53,123 bases of DNA, from NCBI GenBank assembly GCA_009787775.1, contig WQSQ01000003.1, forward strand, positions 1 to 53,123, written 5' to 3'. Numbering within the stretch: position 1 is the stretch's first letter; every line of letters starts with the position of its first letter. The position numbers and the translations under genes are program-made. Source of the stretch: Treponema sp. Lineage in GTDB: Bacteria > Spirochaetota > Spirochaetia > Treponematales > Breznakiellaceae. The notes beneath the pieces are model-generated. The model searched no databases and was not told the DNA's origin. It saw nothing but the letters and a program-made list of their open reading frames with translations. Below, piece by piece: positions 41,862 through 50,078 of this stretch.

Positions 41862-44255
41862 TTACATTTCCAGCACTACTTCATTCTCCGATTTAAGTAT
41901 TGAAGCGGGAATATAACTGTCTTTCATCGCTTCTCCGTTGACTGTCAGTTTCCGGCAGCCGCATTCTTTTCCTTCACTGTTATTAACTTTTATGTTAAGT
42001 TTGCATCCGCGGAAAACTTTTTCCATTGTAAATGATTTCCATCCTGAGGGGATTGAAGGCGACAGGAGAAGACCGTCAATATCAGGTCTTAGTCCCAAAA
42101 TTCCTTCCACACAGCCGACCATGACCGTGCTTGCGGTTCCTGTAAGCCAGTGAACATGACTGCGTCCTTCAAACGGACTGTCCGAGCTTTCTGTAAATTG
42201 GGAGTAAACATACGGCTCCACAAGGCGCGTATCCGCTATTCCGTTTTGAGCGGCAGGGCAGCTTTCAAGGTAATATTCAAGTGCGCGTCCGCCCCGTCCA
42301 AGAAGAGCTTCCGCGAGAATCAGCCAGCCCTGAGACTGCAGGAAGATGCCGCCGTTTTCTTTTGTAGACGGATTAAAGAGAAGCGCAAGAGCGCCGTCGA
42401 ACGCGTGTTTTACATAGGATGGAGCCATAAGGCGCGCGCCGTATTTTGTGTTTAGTTCTTTATATACTAAATCGAGTATTGCTTTGCTTCGCGTGTCATC
42501 GGCGAAACCGGAAATTACCGCCCAGCTTTGCGGATTAAGCCACATGCTTGCTTCCGGATCGCCTGCTTTGCCGACTGTCATATCGTTTTCCGTGATGCCG
42601 CGTACAAACCGGTCCTTGTCCCAGCATTTATCTTCCATTATTTTTCCAAAACGCGCTTTGAGCTCCTCCATCTGCTTTTCTGCTGTGGAATCTTTTTTGT
42701 GTTTAGAAAAACGGATCATAATATCGAACGCATAATAAAGCTGCATTGCGACAAAAACAGACACTCCGTTTGCGCCTAACCTTAGACAGTCGTTCCAGTC
42801 GGCATGAAGCCCTGCGGGAAGCCCGTGAATGCCCAAATGGTTAAGCGAAAAATCGATCGCTTTCTTTAGATGATTAAACAGCGTATCCTGTCCTTTATCG
42901 GCGTACGGAATAATTTCGTCCAAAAGCGCGGTATTGCCTGTTTCCGATATGTATTTCCATACTGTCGGGAAAAGCCACAGCGCGTCGTCGGCGCGGTATG
43001 AGGGGTGGCCCGTTCCCTGTTTGTAGGAATTATCTTCCGGTTTATCTTCGTGTCCGGGATTGTGGTTAAACTTTACAAGCGGAAGAGCGCCGCCGTGGCT
43101 GACCTGCCCTGAAATCATAAACTTGATTTTATCAAGGGCCATTTCCGGATCCAGATGGATGATGCCCTGAATATCCTGAACCGTGTCGCGGTAACCGTAA
43201 CCGTTCCGCTGTCCGCAGTAAATAAGGGAAGCGGCGCGCGACCAGATAAACGTAATAAAACACTGATACGCGTTCCATGTGCCTATCATGCTGTTAAAGT
43301 TATCATCAGGAGTTGTTACTTTCAGGTTATCAAGTTTTTTGTGCCAATATGTCTTTAGCTCTGCGATTTCGCGTTCGGGAAGAGAAGCGTCTTCATAACG
43401 GGCGATAAGCTCCTTTGCCTGCGACTCACGTTTTTGCCCAAGCAGGAAGGCAAACTCCGCGCTTTGGCCTGGAGCAAGCTCCATTGCTGTATGAAGAGCG
43501 CCGCACGGGTTCATGTTGTAGTTAAGCGTACCGTCAAGTCTGCCGTTTTCCACAGAGACGGGGTTTCTGTAATCATGATAACTGCCCAGAAACTTCGCTC
43601 TGTCCCCGCAGTAACTTGCGGCTTTCGCTCCCGCAAGGCCGAAGAAGCGTGTCTCAACGCGGCTTTCGTTGACCGCGTTCAAACAGTTTTCATTTATTGT
43701 CTGTAATATAAATTTTTCCTTAAAGTAAGTGCGGGTAATAAACTGAGTATATTGAAGATTAACCTGATCCTGTTCATAAAAACTTTCGCATGTAAACTCG
43801 GCATAGCCAAAACATGAGATTTTCCGCGGTTTTGATCCCTTGTTGGTTACCTTCACTTTCCAGACTTCATGTTCAGCGCCGTGCGGCACATAATATAGAG
43901 CCTGCGACTGTATACCGCTGTACTCTGCTTCGATTACGGTATAACCAGTACCGTGGCGGCAGACCGATTTATACTGATCCAGCGGTTTCCCGACAGGCTG
44001 CCAGGAGGCTGACCAGTAATCATTATTTTCGTCATCGCGCAGATAGATGTAGCGGCCTGGTTTATCCTGCTCGTTAAAACGGTAACGGATTATTCTTCCC
44101 GCGGCCCCGCTTTTTACAAAGCTGTAACCGCCCGCGTTGTTTGAAATAATCGCTCCGTAAGCCGGAGATCCAAGGTAATTCGCCCAGGGAGCGGGCGTAT
44201 CCGGCCTGTCTATAACATATTCCCTCTGTATATGATCAAAATAGCCATATTTCAT
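41862..44255 (-). CDS. GH94 cellobiose phosphorylase
   Basis: A 797-residue glycoside phosphorylase that splits cellobiose with phosphate into glucose 1-phosphate and glucose, saving one ATP. It starts MKYGYFDHIQREYVIDRPDTPAPWANYLG, as cytosolic GH94 enzymes do, with no signal peptide. HADWNDCLRLG (about 483-493) contains the catalytic Asp, and AVISGFADDTRS and HWLTGTASTVMVG are typical later motifs. Length fits cellobiose phosphorylase (about 800-810). Other GH94 specificities (e.g. chitobiose) are less likely but not excluded. GGGGG precedes the ATG, and the gene has its own promoter. Confidence 0.92.
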   Translation of the reverse strand: MKYGYFDHIQREYVIDRPDTPAPWANYLGSPAYGAIISNNAGGYSFVKSGAAGRIIRYRFNEQDKPGRYIYLRDDENNDYWSASWQPVGKPLDQYKSVCRHGTGYTVIEAEYSGIQSQALYYVPHGAEHEVWKVKVTNKGSKPRKISCFGYAEFTCESFYEQDQVNLQYTQFITRTYFKEKFILQTINENCLNAVNESRVETRFFGLAGAKAASYCGDRAKFLGSYHDYRNPVSVENGRLDGTLNYNMNPCGALHTAMELAPGQSAEFAFLLGQKRESQAKELIARYEDASLPEREIAELKTYWHKKLDNLKVTTPDDNFNSMIGTWNAYQCFITFIWSRAASLIYCGQRNGYGYRDTVQDIQGIIHLDPEMALDKIKFMISGQVSHGGALPLVKFNHNPGHEDKPEDNSYKQGTGHPSYRADDALWLFPTVWKYISETGNTALLDEIIPYADKGQDTLFNHLKKAIDFSLNHLGIHGLPAGLHADWNDCLRLGANGVSVFVAMQLYYAFDIMIRFSKHKKDSTAEKQMEELKARFGKIMEDKCWDKDRFVRGITENDMTVGKAGDPEASMWLNPQSWAVISGFADDTRSKAILDLVYKELNTKYGARLMAPSYVKHAFDGALALLFNPSTKENGGIFLQSQGWLILAEALLGRGGRALEYYLESCPAAQNGIADTRLVEPYVYSQFTESSDSPFEGRSHVHWLTGTASTVMVGCVEGILGLRPDIDGLLLSPSIPSGWKSFTMEKVFRGCKLNIKVNNSEGKECGCRKLTVNGEAMKDSYIPASILKSENEVVLEM

Positions 44256-44282
44256 AATAACCCCCGTTTTACTGATTAAGGT

Positions 44283-44311
44283 ATTATACTAGGCATACAC
44301 ATTTTTATCCA
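44283..44311 (-). promoter_or_regulatory. Promoter of the GH94 gene
   Basis: Minus strand TGGATA (44306-44311), 17-base spacer, perfect TATAAT (44283-44288), 27 bases before the ATG. Confidence 0.6.
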
Positions 44312-44463
44312 GTTTATTGTAAAATAAACACAGCGAACAGGCGGGAGTACAACGTAATGAGACAGAGCGTTTCTTCCGCGGAATAAAATCTTTCAGATTT
44401 AAGGTATTTTCTCGCATCGTTCCATGGTATTCTGATACAAAGTTCCTGCCTTAACCTATATAC

Positions 44464-44641
44464 CACTTTAGTCCATAGTGAAACTACACTTTAGCCTATA
44501 GTAATATGTCACTATAGACTGTAGTTAATGTTCACTATAGGCTAAAGTGAACTATCACTATAGTCTATAGTGGAATATCACTTTAGGCTATAGTGACAGC
44601 TTACTATAGGCTGAATGATGAACCTAGTCAAAGGCTGAATA
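44464..44641. repeat. Array of eight 17-bp palindromes on an exact 23-bp period
   Basis: Units start at 44464, 44487, 44510, 44533, 44556, 44579 and 44602, exactly 23 bases apart, with a degenerate eighth at 44625. The consensus is CACTWTAGNCTATAGTG; the unit at 44556-44572 is a perfect palindrome around its centre base. Spacers are 6 bases, A/T-rich and different from each other. Units 2 and 4 are close to reverse complements of each other. The last two units decay. Not CRISPR: repeats are palindromic and spacers too short. It lies between the nifJ terminator and the GH94 promoter. Confidence 0.9.
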
Positions 44642-44780
44642 AGACGCCTGTTAACGCTTAAACTGCCTGTTGTATCAGCCAAGTCTTGACGCGCCTGCTC
44701 TTTAAACCTGGTTCCTGGAACCTAAGCGTACCATGCTATTGTTTTGTCCATGTGTTGCCACCAGCAGTTCGTGATAAGGT

Positions 44781-44834
44781 AAAAAAAATCGGGGGTAATA
44801 GTCCGTAAGCAATTACATTACGAACTATTACCCC
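44781..44834 (-). terminator. Intrinsic terminator of nifJ
   Basis: Arms GGGGTAATAGT (44792-44802) and ACTATTACCCC (44824-44834) form an 11-bp stem with an inner CGTAA / TTACG stem. On the minus strand the hairpin is followed by a run of eight T (44781-44788). It starts 16 bases after the nifJ stop codon. Confidence 0.9.
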
Positions 44835-44850
44835 TGTCCCAATCCTCAGT

Positions 44851-47800
44851 TTAGAACGGTCTTTCAGATAAATACTTGTACTCTTTCCAGATGCGCTCCG
44901 CCTGTTTTTTCGCTTTTGCCAGCAGCATGTCGGCGCGCGCCGGGTCTGCGGCTTTAAGGCTCTTAAAGCGGACTTCCTTATACATGAAGTCCTCAATTGC
45001 AGTGGTTGCTTCTTTACTGTCAAGCTGGAAGGGGTTCTTGCCCTGATCTTTAAGGCGCGGGTCGTACCGGTAGAGCGGCCAGAGTCCGCTTGTGACGGCG
45101 GCTTTGCCCTGTTCAAGACCCTTGCTCATGTCGATACCGTGGTTGATACAATGCGAGTAAGCGATGATGAGTGACGGGCCGTCGTAAGATTCAGCTTCAC
45201 GGAAAGCCCTGATTGCCTTATTCATGTCCGCGCCGAGAGAAATCTTCGCAACATATACATAACCGTAGCTCATTGCTATCGCGCCGAGGTCTTTTTTGAC
45301 AACATCTTTTCCCGCGTACGCGAACTTCGCAATTGCGCCTACAGGTGTTGATTTTGACATCTGACCGCCTGTGTTGGAATATACTTCCGTATCCAGACAG
45401 AGCAGGTTAACGTTTTTACCGGAAGCGAGAACATGATCCAGTCCGCCGAACCCGATATCATAAGCCCAGCCGTCTCCGCCGAAGCCCCACACCGATCTCT
45501 TAATAAAGTGGTCGGCAAGAGAGAGCAGCATTTTCGCTGTCGGGCTGTTATTCCCCTTAAGCGCGGCTTTAAGCTCGCAAACATTTTTATGCTGTTCATT
45601 GATGGCGGCATCGTCAGCCTGTGCATTTGCAAGCAGTTTGTCTATGATCGCAGCGGCGATACCTTCATCTTTTGCTTTGGCAGCCATTTCGCGGGCATGA
45701 ACAGCCAGCTTGTCGCTCGTAAGCCTGAAGCCAAGAGCGAACTCCGCGGCGTCTTCAAAGAGCGAGTTTGACCACACAGGACCTCTTCCTTCGGCGTTTT
45801 TACAATAAGGCGTTGTCGGCAGGTTTCCGCCGTAGATAGATGAACAGCCTGTGGCGTTGGCGATTAAAGCTCTGTCTCCGAAAAGCTGCGACATAAGTTT
45901 TACATAGGGCGTTTCGCCGCAGCCGCCGCAGGCGCCTGAGAATTCAAACAGCGGGCGTTTATACGCAAGAGCTTTTGGATTATTAAGATCGCCTGCTGCC
46001 GGTGTTTCAGGAAGGCTCAGGAAATATTCCCAAACAGCAGCCTGTTCAGTGTGGAATACAGGATCATCCGCATAAGACTTCCTTGAAAGAGCAGCTGGTT
46101 TTCCTGCATCCTTCGACATCGGACAAATATTAATACATAGCCCGCAGACGCCTGAGTCCATGCAGTCTTGGCAGGAAATCGCGAGTGTTGCTTTTAAGCC
46201 GTCTGCCGGTTTTGGTTTAATTGCCGCTGATTTGAAACCTTTCGGCGCTTTGGCGGCATCGGCATCACTTACGTTTTTCATGCGGATACAGCCATGCGGG
46301 CAAACCACAGAACAATTACCGCACTGTATGCAAACATCGGGGTTCCAAACAGGAACAAGCTCCGCGACTGAACGTTTTTCATACTGGGTTGTCGCCGTCG
46401 GGAATGTTCCGTCTTCCGGGATTTTACTGACAGGCAGTAAATCACCGTTCTGGAACGATACAGCGCCAAGCGTTTCCTTAATCCATTTATCTTTTGCTGT
46501 GGCAAACGGCTCTTTCATATGATGGCTGCCGTCAACAGCGGTATATTTTACTTCTTTGACCGCTCCCAATGCCGCATCTACCGTTTTATAGTTCTTTTCT
46601 ACAACATCCGCGCCCTTTTTACCGTAAGATTTTTTAATGTGTTCTTTCATCAGGCTGACAGCTTCGGTTTCCTGCAGTACGCCGGAAATCTTAAAGTAAG
46701 CCGCCTGCATAACAGTATTTATGCGGTTGCCCATTCCGGTATTGCGTGCGATTTCCGCGGCGTTAATGACATAAAATTTAAGCTTCTTGTCAATGATTTT
46801 TTTCTGAACTTCAACAGGTATTTCTTTCCATACATCAGCCGCGTCGAACGGGCTGTTAAGAAGGAACGTTCCGCCTTCTTTAATACTCTTGAGCATGTCA
46901 TACATTTCCATGTAGGCGAACTTATGACAGGCAAGGAAGTCAGCGGCATTGATAAGGTAAGGTCTTCTGATTTTATTTTTACCGAAGCGAAGATGCGAAA
47001 CTGTAAAACCGCCTGATTTCTTGGAGTCGTAAGAGAAATATGCCTGACAGTTAAGCTCCGGCTTTGCTTCGCTGATGATCTTAATTGAGTTTTTGTTCGC
47101 GCCGACAGTTCCGTCAGAGCCGAGACCGTAGAACAGCGCTTCATTCATGCCTTCTTCGGTAATGAAGAAATTATGATCATAATCAAGGCTCTTGCCAAGA
47201 ACATCATCTTTAATGCCGACAATGAAGTTTGCGATTTTTTTACCTGATAAGTTGTCAAAAACAGATTTCGCCATTGAGGGGGTAAACTCTTTTGAACCGA
47301 GGCCGTAGCGTCCGCCGAGAATTAAAGGATTAGCGCTGAACTCGCCTGCGGCCTGCATTTCTGCGACAGCAGTGCGGACATCTTCATAAAGAGGTTCGCC
47401 GAGTGAGCCAGGCTCTTTTGTGCGATCCAGAACCGCAATTGATTTTACAGATGCCGGCAATGCTTTTACAAATAATTTCGCATCGAACGGGCGGAAGAGG
47501 CGCACTTTAACCAAACCGGTTTTTTCGCCTTTACTGTTCAGATAATCGATTGTTTCTTCAACAGTGTCAGCGCCGGAACCCATGATGATAATAACCTTCT
47601 CTGCGTCTTTCGCGCCGTGATAATCAAATATTTTATATTGGCGCCCTGACAGTTTTGCGAATTTATCCATTTCCGCCTGAACAATGGCTGCGGTTTTTTC
47701 GTAATATTTGTTAACGCCTTCCCGGCCCTGGAAATAAGTATCAGGGTTCTGCGCTGTTCCGCGCATAGTCGGGTTTTCGGGGGTAAGGCCTCTCTTTCGG

Positions 47801-48411
47801 TGTTCAGCTACAAGGTCGTCATCGATCATCTTGTGCATGTCATCGTAGGAAATCTCTTCAATCTTCTGAAGTTCGTGGCTTGTACGGAAGCCGTCAAAGA
47901 AGTGCAGGAATGGCACTCTTGAACGCAGAGTCGAAGCATGCGCGATAAGAGCCAGGTCCATTACTTCCTGAACATTATTCGAGGAGAGCATAGCCCAACC
48001 GGTCTGGCGGCAGGCCATTACATCCTGATGGTCGCCGAAAATGGAAAGACTTGATGTCGCAAGAGCGCGGGCAGATATATGGAATACGGTAGAGGTAAGT
48101 TCACCCGCGATTTTATACATATTGGGAATCATCAGCAATAACCCCTGAGATGCGGTAAATGTAACAGACATTGCGCCTGTTGTAAGCGCTCCGTGTACTG
48201 CTCCTGCCGCTCCCGCTTCTGACTGCAATTCTACGACATCAGGGACAGAACCCCAGATGTTCTTGCGCCCCTGGGCGGAAAACTCATCAGAGAGCTCTCC
48301 CATCGGGCTGGAAGGGGTAATCGGATAAATCGCGATTACTTCGCTGAGCGCGTGGGCAACATGAGCCGCCGCGTTATTACCGTCAATCATTGCAATGATT
48401 TTTTCTGACAT
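44851..48411 (-). CDS. nifJ: Pyruvate:ferredoxin (flavodoxin) oxidoreductase
   Basis: A 1186-residue single-chain enzyme that converts pyruvate and CoA to acetyl-CoA and CO2 while reducing ferredoxin or flavodoxin. Domains in order: alpha-type pyrimidine domain (IYPITPSSPMGE near 28), transketolase-C-like region, gamma-type domain (about 415-615), two [4Fe-4S] motifs (CIQCGNCSVVCP about 690 and CQDCMDSGVCGLCINICP about 745), then the TPP domain (CGGCGETPYVKL, NATGCSSIYGGN and GDGWAYDIGFGG). All key cysteines appear present. Length is typical. GAGGAA precedes the ATG, with a good promoter upstream and a strong terminator downstream. Confidence 0.97.
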   Translation of the reverse strand: MSEKIIAMIDGNNAAAHVAHALSEVIAIYPITPSSPMGELSDEFSAQGRKNIWGSVPDVVELQSEAGAAGAVHGALTTGAMSVTFTASQGLLLMIPNMYKIAGELTSTVFHISARALATSSLSIFGDHQDVMACRQTGWAMLSSNNVQEVMDLALIAHASTLRSRVPFLHFFDGFRTSHELQKIEEISYDDMHKMIDDDLVAEHRKRGLTPENPTMRGTAQNPDTYFQGREGVNKYYEKTAAIVQAEMDKFAKLSGRQYKIFDYHGAKDAEKVIIIMGSGADTVEETIDYLNSKGEKTGLVKVRLFRPFDAKLFVKALPASVKSIAVLDRTKEPGSLGEPLYEDVRTAVAEMQAAGEFSANPLILGGRYGLGSKEFTPSMAKSVFDNLSGKKIANFIVGIKDDVLGKSLDYDHNFFITEEGMNEALFYGLGSDGTVGANKNSIKIISEAKPELNCQAYFSYDSKKSGGFTVSHLRFGKNKIRRPYLINAADFLACHKFAYMEMYDMLKSIKEGGTFLLNSPFDAADVWKEIPVEVQKKIIDKKLKFYVINAAEIARNTGMGNRINTVMQAAYFKISGVLQETEAVSLMKEHIKKSYGKKGADVVEKNYKTVDAALGAVKEVKYTAVDGSHHMKEPFATAKDKWIKETLGAVSFQNGDLLPVSKIPEDGTFPTATTQYEKRSVAELVPVWNPDVCIQCGNCSVVCPHGCIRMKNVSDADAAKAPKGFKSAAIKPKPADGLKATLAISCQDCMDSGVCGLCINICPMSKDAGKPAALSRKSYADDPVFHTEQAAVWEYFLSLPETPAAGDLNNPKALAYKRPLFEFSGACGGCGETPYVKLMSQLFGDRALIANATGCSSIYGGNLPTTPYCKNAEGRGPVWSNSLFEDAAEFALGFRLTSDKLAVHAREMAAKAKDEGIAAAIIDKLLANAQADDAAINEQHKNVCELKAALKGNNSPTAKMLLSLADHFIKRSVWGFGGDGWAYDIGFGGLDHVLASGKNVNLLCLDTEVYSNTGGQMSKSTPVGAIAKFAYAGKDVVKKDLGAIAMSYGYVYVAKISLGADMNKAIRAFREAESYDGPSLIIAYSHCINHGIDMSKGLEQGKAAVTSGLWPLYRYDPRLKDQGKNPFQLDSKEATTAIEDFMYKEVRFKSLKAADPARADMLLAKAKKQAERIWKEYKYLSERPF

Positions 48412-48485
48412 ATTATTCCTCTGCTTTTTGGTAGATATTTTGAAGAAGCTTCATAAAATACGGAATTTCTCCAAACAATGGAAAA

Positions 48486-48514
48486 ATTCTAGCACGGGTT
48501 TTGGGATAATTCAA
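48486..48514 (-). promoter_or_regulatory. Promoter of nifJ
   Basis: Minus strand TTGAAT (48509-48514), 17-base spacer, TAGAAT (48486-48491), about 74 bases before the nifJ ATG. Confidence 0.65.
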
Positions 48515-48586
48515 GTTTTTTTGATAATACGGGTATTAGGTTTATTTTTAATGATTCTCCGTATGTCTCTACCTTCATGCGCCTAC

Positions 48587-48615
48587 TAGCCACTGACTTC
48601 AATATGGGTTATTAT
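48587..48615 (+). promoter_or_regulatory. Candidate leaderless promoter of the first FKBP gene
   Basis: TAGCCA (48587-48592), 17-base spacer, TATTAT (48610-48615), then exactly 6 bases to the ATG at 48622. No Shine-Dalgarno site. Confidence 0.45.
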
Positions 48616-48621
48616 CACAAA

Positions 48622-49359
48622 ATGAAGTATAAAAATTATTTATTAATTGCAATTCTTGCTATTGCGGCTGTTTTTTATGTTGCCTGCGAAAAGGAAGAGA
48701 CTGATCCTTTTTCCGGTATTGAAAACATGAATAAAGACGCATCTTATGCCATGGGAATGAGTATCGGCGCAGACTTAATAAACAACATGATGACTAGCTA
48801 TGTTTATCCGGATCTGGATGAATTCCTGAAAGGCATAAACGATATGATGAAAGGCAGAGAAACGCGGATAGACACAGAAAATGCCATAGAGTTAATTGAA
48901 GCGGCATTTAATTCCATTGCAGGCGCAAGAAATGATATTGCTAAACAGGCTGAAACTGCGTTTCTGACAGAAAATGCCAAAAGAACAGGCATAAATGTTA
49001 CATCAAGCGGCTTGCAGTATGAAATTATAGTTGAAGGAACCGGGCCGAAACCGTCTTTTGAAGACAGCGTACTTGTGCATTACGAAGGAGCGTTTATGGA
49101 CGGCACTATATTTGACAGTTCAATAGAATACGGACAACCGGTCACATTATCATTAAACGATGTTATAGTCGGCTGGAGCGAAGGGATTCAATATATGAAC
49201 GCAGGCAGCCAATACATATTGTACATTCCTTCTGCGCTCGCTTACGGTGAAAGCGGTTATATAAATCCATGGACGGGAGATGTAATAATACCCCCCTATT
49301 CTGCATTAATCTTTATTGTCGAACTTATAGAAATAAACCCCGAAACAGGAGAACTTTGA
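48622..49359 (+). CDS. FKBP-type peptidyl-prolyl isomerase, lipoprotein
   Basis: A 245-residue protein with a lipoprotein signal (FYVAC, about residue 22), so it is membrane-anchored and faces the periplasm. An N-terminal helical dimerisation domain (about 30-125; DASYAMGMSIGADL, as in FkpA/Mip) is followed by an FKBP domain (about 135-240) with VLVHYEGAFMDGTIFDSS, VIVGWSEGIQYMNAG and YIPSALAYGESG. It should speed proline isomerisation in exported proteins. I chose the ATG at 48622, which gives a standard signal; the frame is open from 48577. The stop overlaps the next start (TGATG). Confidence 0.9.
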   Translation: MKYKNYLLIAILAIAAVFYVACEKEETDPFSGIENMNKDASYAMGMSIGADLINNMMTSYVYPDLDEFLKGINDMMKGRETRIDTENAIELIEAAFNSIAGARNDIAKQAETAFLTENAKRTGINVTSSGLQYEIIVEGTGPKPSFEDSVLVHYEGAFMDGTIFDSSIEYGQPVTLSLNDVIVGWSEGIQYMNAGSQYILYIPSALAYGESGYINPWTGDVIIPPYSALIFIVELIEINPETGEL

Positions 49360-50078
49360 TGAAGAAACTTACATTCGTTTTTTGTATATTTTTATGCGTA
49401 ACAGCATTGCATGCGAGAGCCATTCAGGAAGATTACAGAAAAGCTGAAGAAAAATCCCGTTTGAGTTATGCCCTTGGAATGTGGATCGGAATGAATTATG
49501 ACTTGAGTGATTTAGGTCTGGAATTCGACTACACAGCATTAGCCGAAGGTGTCAAAGCAGTAATGGAAAAAGATGTTGAGCCGCAGTTCGGCCAGCAGGA
49601 AGCAATGGAAATTATTGAGACAGCCATTTACAATGCAATGGAAAAAATAGCAGAGGTAAACCGCGCTGCTGAAGAAGAGTATCTATTCAAAAACAGTCAG
49701 CGTTACGGTATACATGTTACGCAAAGCGGCCTTCAGTATGAAATTTTAGCAGAAACTGCCGGTGAAAAACCGCAAAATGATTCAATAGTCAGGGTTCATT
49801 ATTCAGGGTCTTTAACAGACGGCACATTGTTTGACGAATCATACGAAGCGGACGGCGCGTATATTCCGCTTGATATGGTTATTCCCGGCTGGACAGAAGG
49901 AGTAATGCTGATGGGTGTGGGCAGCAAATACCGTTTTTATATACCTTCGAATCTTGCTTACGGAAAAGACGGCATTCAGGGATATGTTCCGGCGTTTTCT
50001 ACATTAATTTTTGATGTAGAGTTACTCGAGATCGTCAATGATGATTCAATGTTTAATCCTTACTACGACTGGGAATAA
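49359..50078 (+). CDS. FKBP-type peptidyl-prolyl isomerase, secreted
   Basis: A 239-residue paralogue of the preceding gene with an ordinary signal peptide (cleavage near LHARA, about 21) and no lipobox cysteine, so it is probably soluble in the periplasm. Helical N-terminal part SRLSYALGMWIGMNYDL (about 35-51), FKBP domain RVHYSGSLTDGTLFDESYE, VIPGWTEGVMLMGVGSKY and YIPSNLAYGKDG. AGGAG lies 7 bases before the ATG, which shares one base with the previous stop. Its 3' end overlaps the convergent phoR by 26 bases. Confidence 0.9.
   Translation: MKKLTFVFCIFLCVTALHARAIQEDYRKAEEKSRLSYALGMWIGMNYDLSDLGLEFDYTALAEGVKAVMEKDVEPQFGQQEAMEIIETAIYNAMEKIAEVNRAAEEEYLFKNSQRYGIHVTQSGLQYEILAETAGEKPQNDSIVRVHYSGSLTDGTLFDESYEADGAYIPLDMVIPGWTEGVMLMGVGSKYRFYIPSNLAYGKDGIQGYVPAFSTLIFDVELLEIVNDDSMFNPYYDWE

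Larger units (their letters stand above)
44256..44850. other. 595-base intergenic region between nifJ and GH94
   Basis: Holds, from right to left in the direction of transcription: the nifJ terminator (44781-44834), a small GGTTC-CTG-GAACC hairpin near 44709, the 23-bp-period palindrome array (44464-44641), and the GH94 promoter (44283-44311). About 150 bases separate the array from the promoter. I see no protein-coding frame or RNA gene that I can support. Confidence 0.7.

Noticed and set aside
44464-44641. CRISPR array
   Set aside because: Units are 17-bp palindromes with 6-base spacers on a 23-bp period; CRISPR spacers are about 25-40 bases, and no cas gene is present.
44736-45116. Minus-strand 126-codon open frame at the 3' end of nifJ
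   Set aside because: Out of frame with nifJ and covering its terminator; basic low-complexity translation.
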